This document shows positions 8,334 to 17,516 of a stretch of 64,000 nucleotides of DNA, in pieces; within the stretch, counting starts at the first letter, position 1, and the number at the start of each line of letters is the position of its first letter. The notes below the pieces were generated by a model, which worked only from the letters and a program-made list of their open reading frames with translations, did not search any database and was not told where the DNA came from. The stretch is taken from NCBI RefSeq assembly GCF_018141445.1, contig NZ_CP058649.1, forward strand, positions 4,979,001 through 5,043,000, given 5' to 3'. The stretch comes from Vallitalea pronyensis (lineage in GTDB: Bacteria > Bacillota > Clostridia > Lachnospirales > Vallitaleaceae). The translations under genes and the position numbers were made by a program.

Positions 8334-9452
8334 TTATGTGTCTTCCAACATTGTATCCAGTGAACAGACTAATTCAGGAGCAATGGCCTTTACCTGTTCT
8401 CTATAAGCTCTCAGACTGGTAAATACATCGATACTTGTCCCCCATAAGATTTTTTCAAAGTTTTGTCTTATTTGATGGATGGTCTTAAGTTCTTTATGCT
8501 TAATCTGTTCATTGCTTAATATCCTAAGAGTTGTTACGAGCGCTTCTAAGACACGCTCTTTTTTTGCATCCCGTAGAACTTCTAATTTCTTATCTTCATA
8601 AACTAAAATATGCTGGTCCCAATCTTCCATTTGTTTAATTAATGCTTTTGTTCTTCCCACTACACAACCACTTCTCTGACAGTCACCACAATATCTGTTA
8701 CCAAGACAAATATTCTTAATATCCTGATCCATCATTTGATAATATTCTTGTAAACGCTTGGATGTACCTACATATTTACTAGCGTTTAGACTTTTATGCA
8801 TCTTCCATAATTTTTTAACCCGTACAGTAGCAATTACCCCAATCAGGATTATAAAAACAATTCCATATATGGAGTTGACATATTGTTTTGGTACCGTACC
8901 ATAAAGTTTTGTTAATCCAAAAAACATAAAGATGCTTGCTGCCACTAATTTAATGGTTAATTCAGGCACTTTATCACCTATTTTCCTGCCCACATAAATA
9001 CCTAATCCCCCTGTCACAAGCATACCTATTACAGTTCCCATTAAAATAATTGCTGGATAGGCAGCGTCCACAGATAAGGTAATGGCTGTTAATTGGGTCT
9101 TATCCCCTAACTCCCCAATAAAAAATGCTAAGGCAATGGTCATAATGGGACCAAAAGATTTCTTCATTTTTTTCTCTTCCTTATGGTCTTCTTCCATTTG
9201 CAACGTCCATAAGGCAAATGCAACAAATGCAAATCCTGCTACCATCTGAATGGTTGAAATGGGTATAAAGTTTGACAAGTAACTGCCTAACACAACGGCT
9301 AAACCATGGTTAAATAATGAACCTAAACCGATACCCACTAATACTGCCTTTACGCTATACTTTGTGGCAAATGCCATAGCAAGAATCTGTGTCTTATCCC
9401 CCATTTCTGCGATAAAAATTAACCCAAATGCCTGAATAAATTCTACTAACAT
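8334..9452 (-). CDS. GDT1/UPF0016-family (Mn2+/Ca2+) transporter with Cys-rich cytosolic tail
   Basis: The 372-residue protein has two copies of the UPF0016 signature, EMGDKT (residues 16-21) and ELGDKT (114-119), each at the start of a hydrophobic repeat; together they form the six-helix exporter core (about residues 1-210). The family exports Mn2+ (MneA-type) or moves Ca2+/Mn2+ with protons. Unusually, about 155 further residues follow, with Cys249-x5-Cys255-x2-Cys258-x4-Cys263 and then a charged helical region. Typical bacterial members are 190-230 residues long. The second of two adjacent ATGs is used because AGGAGG sits five bases before it. The upstream yybP-ykoY riboswitch supports Mn2+-induced expression and an Mn2+ efflux role. 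Confidence 0.88.
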   Translation of the reverse strand: MLVEFIQAFGLIFIAEMGDKTQILAMAFATKYSVKAVLVGIGLGSLFNHGLAVVLGSYLSNFIPISTIQMVAGFAFVAFALWTLQMEEDHKEEKKMKKSFGPIMTIALAFFIGELGDKTQLTAITLSVDAAYPAIILMGTVIGMLVTGGLGIYVGRKIGDKVPELTIKLVAASIFMFFGLTKLYGTVPKQYVNSIYGIVFIILIGVIATVRVKKLWKMHKSLNASKYVGTSKRLQEYYQMMDQDIKNICLGNRYCGDCQRSGCVVGRTKALIKQMEDWDQHILVYEDKKLEVLRDAKKERVLEALVTTLRILSNEQIKHKELKTIHQIRQNFEKILWGTSIDVFTSLRAYREQVKAIAPELVCSLDTMLEDT

Positions 9453-9516
9453 CATGTCCTCCTGTTTACGCTTTAATTTTTATGTAAGCAACTGGATGCA
9501 CCTAAGAAAAGCGTCA

Positions 9517-9582
9517 ATAAAAAAAGAAGTCAAACTCAAGATTAGCATACGGAATATGCCAATCTAAAAGTCTCACTTCTTT
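9517..9582 (-). terminator. Riboswitch-controlled intrinsic terminator
   Basis: Read on the minus strand, the 5' arm lies at 9568-9581 (AAGAAGTGAGACTT) and the 3' arm at 9524-9537, imperfectly complementary, followed by a run of seven T (plus-strand A 9519-9525). The 5' arm includes bases of the aptamer's closing P1 strand, so aptamer folding and terminator folding are mutually exclusive. Ligand binding should therefore allow read-through. Confidence 0.75.
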
Positions 9583-9668
9583 AGCCTTTAATCTAAAGCG
9601 AATAGAACCAGGATTTCTCCATTATGTTGACGCTATTCATGATCTAAGTCACAGTTACTCCCTTTTAG
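9564..9668 (-). promoter_or_regulatory. yybP-ykoY manganese riboswitch aptamer
   Basis: On the minus strand the element opens with CTAAAAG and closes with CTTTTAG (stem P1). It contains the family's conserved GGGAGTA just inside P1 and GCGTCAACATAATGG with CTGGTTCTATTC in the second arm, paired through GAATAG/CTATTC, and ends with GAGACTTTT. These are the hallmark segments of the yybP-ykoY class, which binds Mn2+. It sits about 110 nt upstream of the GDT1-type transporter gene, a well-known target of this riboswitch. Confidence 0.88.
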
Positions 9669-9739
9669 AACTCATAAGATTGTACCATATGTGAGGATAT
9701 TTGTAAATAAGAAATAGTAACGCTGTACAAAATGCCTGC

Positions 9740-11314
9740 TTATGATTGAAACTCCACCAGTTGTTCATAGCTTACTCCATACTTGACAGCAATGTCCTTG
9801 GCATAACTTTTACCTTCTGGAATACCTTCAAAAACTTTAAATGCCTCCTGCTGACGGTGTAGATGGGTAACTAAACTTATGGCCCGAGCTCTTGACAAGC
9901 CTTCGTTAAGCTCCTGTACACGTTTTCCTAATTCATGAAGGTGGGTATTGAATATAACACAAGCCCCTAGATGTCCAATGGCCTTTAAGGTATCCATAGC
10001 AATCATTAAACTTTCCGTATGACTTGTACCATCAAAAGACTCATTCATCAATAGAAGTCCTCTGGCGCTCATCTTAGAAAAAATGGATGAAAACCTTTCG
10101 CATTCTTCCCCTAGCCGCCCATTATAGATGGTCTCTACTTCTGTTGTAGGAAAATGCGTAAAAAGACCATCTATCACTTCCATGTATGCGCCTCTTGCTG
10201 GTACATAATACCCTAATTGTGTGAACCAATAAATCTGACCGATACTCTGTGTGAAAGTGGTCTTGCCTCCTCGGTTTGCTCCTGTTAAAATAAACAGATT
10301 GCCGTGGGTCATGGTAAAATCATTATCCACCATATCACGAAGTTTATCACTATGCATTAAGGTATAAGCAAGATTAAGGTTATAGAGACCTTCTATTTTT
10401 GTTTGCCCTGCATCTATTAATTCAGGTTGACATAATACTAGATGATGCTCTGTGGCTTTTCTGTAAATGTGTAAACCCATATCATAATACATGAGCTCTG
10501 TGAGAATAGGTTCATAGATATCCAGCAAGATGGTATTAAAACCATCACAAAAGTCAATCAGTGCTTTCATGGCAGGTGCAATGACTAACTCCAAGTTATT
10601 GAGTGCATCGGGTAAAGCCAAACTATCCGGCGCAAATATTTTCCTTGGTATGGCTTTAATTTGATTCAAGCCAATGCTCATGATCTTACGTGTTTTCTTC
10701 ATTTTCCGGGTGTATTTAAAGGCTTCCTCTTCTACAGAAAGCAGCATCACTTCTCGAGGTTTTAAATAATCATCAAGATTAATCCCTATTTTGACACAAC
10801 GTATCCCCTCATCCATGGACCGAATCTGACAGATATCTGCTTTAAAATCTTCATACACATGACCATGAATGGTATCGTACAATAACTTCTCGATGCGGAT
10901 TAAGCCCTCTGAATGTAGGTTTGCGTCATGCAGCAGCTGATGCAATGTCTCTGTGACAGACATGACTTCCCATACTTCATCCATGCGGGATAATAGGTTG
11001 TACATATTGGGTTCACTTTGAAAAGAATATTTAATTAAATGCTTCATTTTAATGAGTTTTTCCATGTTCACTTTCATCCCATCCAGTAACAACCCATTCT
11101 CCACAAAATCCCGCATAATCCCTTGGCGGTACTTAATGGTATCCATACTGGTGGGGATTTTTTGTAACAAGGCCATCATGTCTTTTGTTAACGTAGGCGT
11201 TATATCGTCAAATACAGCAGTCATATTCAAATCATCCACCGTTTTATCTTCTAATTGAAAATAAGTATCCTCGGGTGTTGTCCATAGTAAGCTCATTTCT
11301 TTTACATTGTCCAT
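9740..11314 (-). CDS. MutS-like ATPase, second of a tandem pair
   Basis: This 524-residue protein ends in a MutS-type ABC ATPase: Walker A GANRGGKTT near residue 346, a signature-like segment (RLGEECERFSSIFSKM), Walker B-like LLLMNESFDGTSHTE and the switch FNTHLHELG. Before it lies only a helical core/lever-like region; there is no N-terminal mismatch-recognition domain and no C-terminal Smr nuclease, so it is neither canonical MutS (about 850 residues) nor MutS2. It starts one base inside the stop codon of the preceding paralogue (TAATG). The pair probably forms a heterodimer. The substrate is unknown; a role in DNA repair or recombination is only inferred from the ATPase fold. Confidence 0.78.
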   Translation of the reverse strand: MDNVKEMSLLWTTPEDTYFQLEDKTVDDLNMTAVFDDITPTLTKDMMALLQKIPTSMDTIKYRQGIMRDFVENGLLLDGMKVNMEKLIKMKHLIKYSFQSEPNMYNLLSRMDEVWEVMSVTETLHQLLHDANLHSEGLIRIEKLLYDTIHGHVYEDFKADICQIRSMDEGIRCVKIGINLDDYLKPREVMLLSVEEEAFKYTRKMKKTRKIMSIGLNQIKAIPRKIFAPDSLALPDALNNLELVIAPAMKALIDFCDGFNTILLDIYEPILTELMYYDMGLHIYRKATEHHLVLCQPELIDAGQTKIEGLYNLNLAYTLMHSDKLRDMVDNDFTMTHGNLFILTGANRGGKTTFTQSIGQIYWFTQLGYYVPARGAYMEVIDGLFTHFPTTEVETIYNGRLGEECERFSSIFSKMSARGLLLMNESFDGTSHTESLMIAMDTLKAIGHLGACVIFNTHLHELGKRVQELNEGLSRARAISLVTHLHRQQEAFKVFEGIPEGKSYAKDIAVKYGVSYEQLVEFQS

Positions 11315-12924
11315 TACGCCTTCTCCTCCAATCGACGAATTAATTGATGGTAGGTTACCTTATGCTGCTTAGCAATTTCAATACCATGGCTCATCCCTAA
11401 AGGGTTACCTTGATAGATTTTGTACGTATTATGACCGTTCTGGAATCCTGTAACTAAACTGACAATAGGTGTATCATTGTTAAGTTCTTTATTGAGTATA
11501 CGGGTATGGGTAGCTAACTCGTGGAGATGGGTATTATAAATCATGCGCATGCGTTTATACTTGACTGCTTTTACCACCTCTTCAGCAATTTTTAAGCTTT
11601 CGAGATAGCTTGTTCCTGAAAAGGATTCGTTCAATAGTAATAGACTTTTGGATGTTGCCAGTTTAAAGATACGGTTAAAGCCTTCGCATTCTTTACCAAA
11701 GCGCCCCAAATGGACCGTTTCTTTTTCAAGTACTGGAAAATGGGTGAATACACCATCTACCAGACTCAAATCTGCTTCTTGTGCTGGTACTAACAGCCCT
11801 AATTGACCAAATATCTGTATCTGACCAATGGCTTGGGTGATGGTTGTTTTACCGCCTCGATTAGCACCTGTTAAGATGATGATACGCCCATCTTCATCCA
11901 TGTTCATGTTATTATAGATAATGGCTTCTGTTTCCTCACTTCTCTCTTGGTCATGAATAGCTAGGGCTATATTATAGCAATCCTTAAGTCTCATGGTGCG
12001 TTTGGATGCATCTAATATCTGGGGTTTACAAATGGGCAGATTCTGATTTCTTAGCGTATTTAAGAGATCACAACTGGCCTTGTAAAAGGTCACTTCTTGT
12101 AATAGGCTCACAAATGGCTTGGTATCCAATTTACGATAACGCTCCAAAAATTCTAATAAGATGTCCCTATGCTCTCTCAAACCGTATTCCATTTCATCCA
12201 TAAGATCCAGATGGACTTTACCCATATTAAAAACAGCATCATAGCGTTTTAAGTACCTGCCCATAAACTGTAACCCGCTGTCCGACATTGTTGCAACTTT
12301 TCGAAAAACCCCTGGATAACGAAAAGTATGGTCCGTGATATGGGTTACTTGTGCTTCGTAAGCACGCATAACTGGTGACATATTAATGGATACTTCCAGC
12401 CCTCTTATTTGACGAAAGATATGTTGTATATTTTTAAGATCTTGCTTCATGGCTTTAAACTCTTTTTCTTGTATGAGATGCTCTACATTTTCCAGCAACC
12501 CCAATAAGCCTTGGGATGTTGGCTGATGATACAGCAAGGTTTGGCGTAAATTTTCAGCGCATCTTATGGACATATCCACTGTCATCACAAGATCAATTAA
12601 GTAATAGAAATTGGAATGTGTTTCTGTGACCTTGCTATTTCTGGATTGGAGATCATAAAACTCTTTCAGATTCATTTCCAAATCCTTAATAAAATCCGGC
12701 GAATCCATAAAATCTGTTAAGATGGCTTGCCGATAGCGAATGGTTTCTTCATCCATACAGATTTTATAAATAAGGGCTTCATTTTCTTCACTTATGTCCA
12801 TTAATCGGTCATATAAGCGATGCAAGTTCAGGTCTTCAATCACTTGGGGATGAATCTTTTTATATTGTGACTCTGGGAGCCATAGTAAACTATCAAACAT
12901 GGGTGACATCTCCTTTATGTTCAT
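11314..12924 (-). CDS. MutS-like ATPase, first of a tandem pair
   Basis: The 536 residues share their layout with the next gene. The N-termini match (NIKEMS...SLLW against NVKEMSLLW), followed by a long helical lever/clamp-like region and then the ATPase with Walker A GANRGGKTTITQAIGQ near residue 354, RFGKECEGFNRIF, Walker B-like LLLLNESFSGTSYLES and YNTHLHELA. Like its partner it lacks the mismatch-binding and Smr domains. Both have GANRGGKTT where classic MutS has GPNMGGKST. A start at residue 9 would have AAGGAG upstream, but similarity to the partner supports the longer form. Monocistronic origin is likely, with the partner translated by coupling. Confidence 0.78.
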   Translation of the reverse strand: MNIKEMSPMFDSLLWLPESQYKKIHPQVIEDLNLHRLYDRLMDISEENEALIYKICMDEETIRYRQAILTDFMDSPDFIKDLEMNLKEFYDLQSRNSKVTETHSNFYYLIDLVMTVDMSIRCAENLRQTLLYHQPTSQGLLGLLENVEHLIQEKEFKAMKQDLKNIQHIFRQIRGLEVSINMSPVMRAYEAQVTHITDHTFRYPGVFRKVATMSDSGLQFMGRYLKRYDAVFNMGKVHLDLMDEMEYGLREHRDILLEFLERYRKLDTKPFVSLLQEVTFYKASCDLLNTLRNQNLPICKPQILDASKRTMRLKDCYNIALAIHDQERSEETEAIIYNNMNMDEDGRIIILTGANRGGKTTITQAIGQIQIFGQLGLLVPAQEADLSLVDGVFTHFPVLEKETVHLGRFGKECEGFNRIFKLATSKSLLLLNESFSGTSYLESLKIAEEVVKAVKYKRMRMIYNTHLHELATHTRILNKELNNDTPIVSLVTGFQNGHNTYKIYQGNPLGMSHGIEIAKQHKVTYHQLIRRLEEKA

Positions 12925-13041
12925 CTCGTTGTCATGTGTTATACCATTAAGCTTGTTTAAGATATTAAGTCAAAAGTATAAGTGTAACTCTCTATAGTTT
13001 GTGCTAATCACATGAAAAAAATTGAAGATTACACAAATAAA

Positions 13042-13076
13042 AAGCGAATTAGATATGTTGCATATCTCATCCGCTT
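13042..13076 (-). terminator. Terminator downstream of the flavodiiron gene
   Basis: On the minus strand AAGCGGATGAGATATG and CATATCTAATTCGCTT form a 16-bp stem with one mismatch and a GT pair around a CAA loop, followed by TTTATTT. It lies about 27 nt after the stop codon. Confidence 0.85.
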
Positions 13077-13102
13077 CCTAAAAGGAGAATGTTGTATAGG
13101 TT

Positions 13103-15685
13103 TTATAAAATCACTTTACCAACCATTTGTTTAAGACTTAGTCCTTGTTTGACACCTTTAATCATGTGAATAGAACCGGACACATCACCAATTAAGATGC
13201 CTCCAACAAACTTACCATTGTCAAAATACATTTTTTTGTAAGTGATGTTTTCCATATCTTCTTGCATAATGGTCTTATAGGATACATCGTCTTTGTTACC
13301 TAAATCCCCAATGGAAAACACATTCATGTTCATCCCGTTAAATACATTACTCGGTACAATATTGGTATAGGTGATTGCATCACCCACAACATTAGCACCT
13401 GCTACTTTACCTTGTTCAATGGCTTCCGGCCAGATACCGTAGTTAATACCATCATATTCAGCTATATCACCAGCAGCATAGATGTTATCGCTATTTGTTG
13501 CCATATGGTTATCCACCACAACACATCGATTAATGCCTATACCAGCTTCATCTGCTAGCTGTACATTGGCTCTAATGCCCACGGATACAATGACCATATC
13601 TGCATCAATCATGGTGCCGTTAACCAACTGTACACCTGTTACATGGTCTTTACCCAGAACCGCGTTAGCTGTGACACCTTTGTAGACTTTTATACCTGTT
13701 TTTAAAATACCTTTTTCAAAAATGCGTGAGCCTTCTTCATCCAATTGCTTAGGCAATATGCTCGGTGCCATCTCAACGATGGTTACATCAAGGCCCAATG
13801 TTTTTAGTTCCCATCCAGCTTCTAATCCTAATAACCCACCGCCAATTACAGCTACCTTCTTACATTGCTTTGCATAGGCTTTTACTTCCTCAGCATCTTT
13901 CTTGGTTTTAATCGTAAAGACACCTTTTGTGTTAATGTTCGCTAGAGGGGGTACAAAGTTATGACTACCGTTTGCTAATATTAATTTATCGTAAATGACA
14001 GCTTCGCCATTCTCCAGTAACACACGGTTAGCCTCTTTCTCTATCTTTGTCACAGCCACTCCCAACTTTAAATCAATAGCATGTTCATCATACCATGCCT
14101 CATCGTGTAAGTAGAAGTAGGCTTCATCATGACTATCACTGATATAGTCGGATAGTATTGGGCGATAATAAGCTTGACTGGGATCCTTATCAATCACAAG
14201 GACACTAGCTCTCTCATTCCTCTGCCGAATGGCTTCTGCAGCCGCAGTACCTGCTGCGTTATTTCCTATAATGACGATGTTTTCCTTTGTTTCGGATTGA
14301 TAAGCCACTTTCTCTTCCTGATAGACTTCAAATTGCTCGGAAGTTGCACCACAAGCAGGGCAGATTTCAGGAGGTTCTACACCTTCGTATACTTCACCAC
14401 ATATGATACAGCGCCATAATTTCACTTCACCATCCACATCATCGTTATCCCGTTCTTTTTTCTCTTTCGTCGCTTTTACAACCTTTGAATGATCCAAGAC
14501 ACAACCCCCAAACTCTTTTCCAAATTGATAGGCTTTTTCTAGTTCTGTTTTATTGGGTTTGAAGTTAATTTTTAAACCTTTTACCACTTTCATTCTTAAC
14601 TGCTTAAGGCGTGCTTCTATATTCGGTACAGCTTCACCACTCCACCCATAAGAACCAAAGGTCGACGCCACTTTTTTATCACTGCCAATAGGTGACAGAC
14701 TCATGAGTAATTGCCAAATAGGTGGTAAAGCATCCCCATTAATGGTAGGGGAGCCAAAGAGCACACCATCAGCCCATTTGATTCTGCTAAGTACTTCCCC
14801 TTGATCCGCAGTCACCAAGTCATATAATTCAACCTGGATATCACCACTGGACTCAATACCCTTTTTAATCTCCTGAGCCAATTCACCGGTATAACCGTAT
14901 GCAGACACATAAGGTACCACAACTGTTTTTTTATGATTCGGATTCTCTTCTGTGGACCATTGCTTACATTGTCTTACAATCGCCATAGGGTCATCATCAA
15001 GGACTGGACCATGACCATTACATATGTAATCAATATCCAAATTTTCTATTTTAGCTATGGCATCCAGCATATAAGGTTTGAAAGGTCCCATAATCATATC
15101 AAAATAGTACTTTAATGCTTTCATATAATCCTCATGACGGGTAATCTTAGAGCTGAGTACGTCATCATGGGCATAATGTGAACCAAAGGAATCACATGTA
15201 AAAAGAACTTTATCTTCCTTTAGATACGTATACATGGAATCTGGCCAATGTAAAAAAGGTGCAGATATGAATTGTAATGTTTTATCACCTAGGCTAATTT
15301 CATCTCCCGTATTTACAATGATGCTCTCAAACTCTGTGTTAGCAATAGCTTTTAGAAAACGTATAGCTGTTGCTGACCCCACAATCTTTGCATTTGGTGA
15401 TATTTTTAACAATCTTTCAACTGAACCCACATGGTCCGGTTCTGTATGGTCTACTATAATATAGTCAATGTCTTTTACATTAATTTCTGATGTTAACTTG
15501 TCGATAAATGCGTCTAAAAACTTAAGCTTGACCGTTTCAATAACAGCTGTCTTTTCTGACCCTTGAACAACGTAAGCGTTATAACTCGTACCGAATTCTG
15601 TATGCATAATAATGTCAAATACCCTTAAGTCATGATCTTGTACACCCACATACGTGACTGCATCTGTGATTTTCAATGTGTTCAT
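13103..15685 (-). CDS. Class F flavodiiron protein (FDP-rubredoxin-NADH:rubredoxin reductase fusion)
   Basis: The 860-residue fusion has four parts. A metallo-beta-lactamase-like diiron domain carries H80-x-E82-x-D84-H85; a flavodoxin domain (about 250-390) follows; then comes a rubredoxin domain with CIICG and CPACG (about 425-450) binding one iron; last is an FAD/NAD(P)H reductase with IGNNAAG (about 470) and IGGGLLG (about 610). Proteins of this type pass electrons from NADH through FAD, rubredoxin and FMN to the diiron site and reduce O2 to water, and some reduce NO. It is a cytoplasmic oxygen defence of anaerobes; FdpF of Clostridioides is the model. AGGAGG precedes the ATG. A promoter with an inverted repeat lies upstream, and no partner gene is needed. 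Confidence 0.93.
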   Translation of the reverse strand: MNTLKITDAVTYVGVQDHDLRVFDIIMHTEFGTSYNAYVVQGSEKTAVIETVKLKFLDAFIDKLTSEINVKDIDYIIVDHTEPDHVGSVERLLKISPNAKIVGSATAIRFLKAIANTEFESIIVNTGDEISLGDKTLQFISAPFLHWPDSMYTYLKEDKVLFTCDSFGSHYAHDDVLSSKITRHEDYMKALKYYFDMIMGPFKPYMLDAIAKIENLDIDYICNGHGPVLDDDPMAIVRQCKQWSTEENPNHKKTVVVPYVSAYGYTGELAQEIKKGIESSGDIQVELYDLVTADQGEVLSRIKWADGVLFGSPTINGDALPPIWQLLMSLSPIGSDKKVASTFGSYGWSGEAVPNIEARLKQLRMKVVKGLKINFKPNKTELEKAYQFGKEFGGCVLDHSKVVKATKEKKERDNDDVDGEVKLWRCIICGEVYEGVEPPEICPACGATSEQFEVYQEEKVAYQSETKENIVIIGNNAAGTAAAEAIRQRNERASVLVIDKDPSQAYYRPILSDYISDSHDEAYFYLHDEAWYDEHAIDLKLGVAVTKIEKEANRVLLENGEAVIYDKLILANGSHNFVPPLANINTKGVFTIKTKKDAEEVKAYAKQCKKVAVIGGGLLGLEAGWELKTLGLDVTIVEMAPSILPKQLDEEGSRIFEKGILKTGIKVYKGVTANAVLGKDHVTGVQLVNGTMIDADMVIVSVGIRANVQLADEAGIGINRCVVVDNHMATNSDNIYAAGDIAEYDGINYGIWPEAIEQGKVAGANVVGDAITYTNIVPSNVFNGMNMNVFSIGDLGNKDDVSYKTIMQEDMENITYKKMYFDNGKFVGGILIGDVSGSIHMIKGVKQGLSLKQMVGKVIL

Positions 15686-15724
15686 ACCGTTAACCTCCTA
15701 CATGTGAATCATTTCTATTCTTTT

Positions 15725-15765
15725 AATATATCAGTAAATCCTTCTCTACACAATATTGGATTTAC
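15725..15765 (-). promoter_or_regulatory. Flavodiiron gene promoter overlapped by an inverted repeat
   Basis: On the minus strand TTGTGT (15748-15753) and TATATT (15725-15730) are 17 bp apart. GTAAATCC (15758-15765) and GGATTTAC (15734-15741) are perfect inverted arms 16 bp apart that flank the -35 box and enter the spacer, a position expected for a repressor operator. I do not recognise the motif as a known Rex, FNR, NsrR or PerR site. Confidence 0.5.
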
Positions 15766-16040
15766 ATATAGCATACCGTTATTAATAATAATTGTCAAGT
15801 AAAAATAATAATTATTTAACAATCTCAATTCATTTTGACTATTTCCTATTTTCATACACCATATGGAATAATCGTAGGCTATTTAATAGAGCATTTTAAT
15901 ACGCATTAGAATACTCTTCATCATTTATTCCTTTGCAAAACATGTATATTTTAGTACATAATGGAAAAAAATAAAATCAACTGACTTGTCCTTTATGGAT
16001 ATGTGACGTACACTTCAAAAACAAGTAAGGGTTGATACAC
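15766..16040. other. AT-rich divergent intergenic region, flavodiiron/germination genes
   Basis: The 15686-16040 gap separates two divergent genes and holds no convincing reading frame. Besides the promoters listed separately it contains very AT-rich palindromic pieces, TTATTAATAA (15780-15789) and AATAATTATT (15807-15816). These faintly resemble Fur/PerR-type boxes but are also what chance gives in such AT-rich DNA. Confidence 0.4.
15935..15963 (+). promoter_or_regulatory. Possible sigma-G (forespore) promoter of the germination operon
   Basis: GCAAA (15935-15939) and CATAATG (15957-15963) are 17 bp apart and resemble the sigma-G pattern (G-[A/C]-A-T-R, then CATNNTA). The elements are 78 nt before the gerA start. 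Germinant receptors are forespore genes in model spore formers, which makes this plausible; the -35 match is imperfect. Confidence 0.4.
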
Positions 16041-17516
16041 GTGTTTACCACCCATATTGATAAAAATATAATGAAGATCAAACAATTGTTTAAGCATGAT
16101 GATTTACTTCAGTCAAGAACTTTTGAAGCAAAAAATGATCCTTTAAGATTTTGCTTAATGTACATGAATGCCATGATTGACATGGAAAATGTAACACTGA
16201 ATATTGTCAAGCAACTGATGCTGACCGATTATGCCCGTTCATTAAAAGGTGAGGAGCTTTTGAATTACATTGCAACAAAAGTTCTGACGGTCTGTGACCA
16301 CAGTATTACATCTGATGTGCAAGAGATTGTTCAAAAAATTAATTACGGCTTTACCCTTCTTTTGGTGGATACTTGTGATAAAGTCATCATCATGGACACT
16401 CAAGGGTATGATAGACGTTCCACCACAGAACCGGATTCAGAAAGGGTTACGAAAGGTCCTAAGGAAGGTTTTACAGAATCCCTCATCATTAACACCTCGT
16501 ATATTCGAAGACGTATCCGCAACTCTGATTTGAAATTTGAAATGATGCACATTGGTAAGATTACACAGACCATGGTTTGCATCTCCTATATGTCAGGTGC
16601 TGTGAATCATCAAATTTTAAAAGAAGTTAAAAAAAGATTACAGGACATTGAAGTGGATATTATATTAGAAACAGAGTATGTCCGTGAATATATTCAAGAT
16701 CGGACCTATACCTTTTTTAATACCATTGGATCAACAGAACGTCCAGATGTGGCTGCCTCTAAGCTGTTAGAAGGGAAAATTCTCGTTATCATTGATGGGT
16801 CACCAAGGGTACTCAGTATACCGCATCTTTTTATTGAGCAGTTTGAAGTAAATGAAGACTATTATAGTCATTTTTGGTTTGCCACTTTGAACCGTCTTAT
16901 ACGGATGATTTGTTTTCTATTATCAACCAGTATACCTGCTATGTACATTGCTTTTTTCACCTATCACCAGCAATTATTGCCTTCCCATCTATTGGTTAGT
17001 GTTCTTGCCAGCCGGGAGGGTGTTCCCTTTCCATCCTTTATCGAATTAGGGATCATGCTACTAACCTTTGAGATTCTTCGAGAAGCAGGGAATCGTTTGC
17101 CACTGAGTATTGGTCAAACCATCAGTATTGTTGGTGCTCTTGTACTGGGTGAAGCTGCCGTTACAGCTAGAATTATCAGTGCCCCCATTGTCATCATTAC
17201 TGCCATTACAGGTATTACCAGTCTTGCATTGCCAAAAGCACTTGAAGCTGTGATCATCATAAGGTTTTATTTGTTGGTCCTAGCCACCATTTTTGGTTTA
17301 TACGGTTACATCTTTGGGGTCATGAGTGTCACCATGCATTTAATGAATATTAAAAGCTTTGGTGTGGATTTTATGACTTTCTATGTCAATCTGGACAAGA
17401 TGAATATTGAAGATACCCAATTACGTATGCCTTGGTGGAACATTAATAACAGCTATAAAAACCTAATTGACTATCGGGTCAATCGACTACGAAAAAAGAG
17501 GTTAAAGCAACGATGA
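16041..17516 (+). CDS. Spore germinant receptor subunit A (GerA family)
   Basis: This 491-residue protein has the GerAA layout: an N-terminal soluble domain of about 280 residues (including IIMDTQGYDRR, TESLIINTSYIRRRI, VKKRLQDIEVD) and a C-terminal membrane domain with about five segments and LREAGNRLPLSIGQTISIVGALVLGEAAV, the most conserved part of the family. It would sit in the spore inner membrane and, with B and C subunits, sense nutrients and trigger germination. The start is a GTG with AAGGG nine bases upstream; an earlier TTG at 16032 is too close to that site. The stop overlaps the gerC start by 4 nt (ATGA). The nutrient recognised is unknown. Confidence 0.93.
   Translation: MFTTHIDKNIMKIKQLFKHDDLLQSRTFEAKNDPLRFCLMYMNAMIDMENVTLNIVKQLMLTDYARSLKGEELLNYIATKVLTVCDHSITSDVQEIVQKINYGFTLLLVDTCDKVIIMDTQGYDRRSTTEPDSERVTKGPKEGFTESLIINTSYIRRRIRNSDLKFEMMHIGKITQTMVCISYMSGAVNHQILKEVKKRLQDIEVDIILETEYVREYIQDRTYTFFNTIGSTERPDVAASKLLEGKILVIIDGSPRVLSIPHLFIEQFEVNEDYYSHFWFATLNRLIRMICFLLSTSIPAMYIAFFTYHQQLLPSHLLVSVLASREGVPFPSFIELGIMLLTFEILREAGNRLPLSIGQTISIVGALVLGEAAVTARIISAPIVIITAITGITSLALPKALEAVIIIRFYLLVLATIFGLYGYIFGVMSVTMHLMNIKSFGVDFMTFYVNLDKMNIEDTQLRMPWWNINNSYKNLIDYRVNRLRKKRLKQR

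Noticed and set aside
15780..15816. Fur or PerR box between the flavodiiron and germination genes
   Set aside because: The palindromes TTATTAATAA and AATAATTATT are expected by chance in such AT-rich DNA and do not fit either consensus well.
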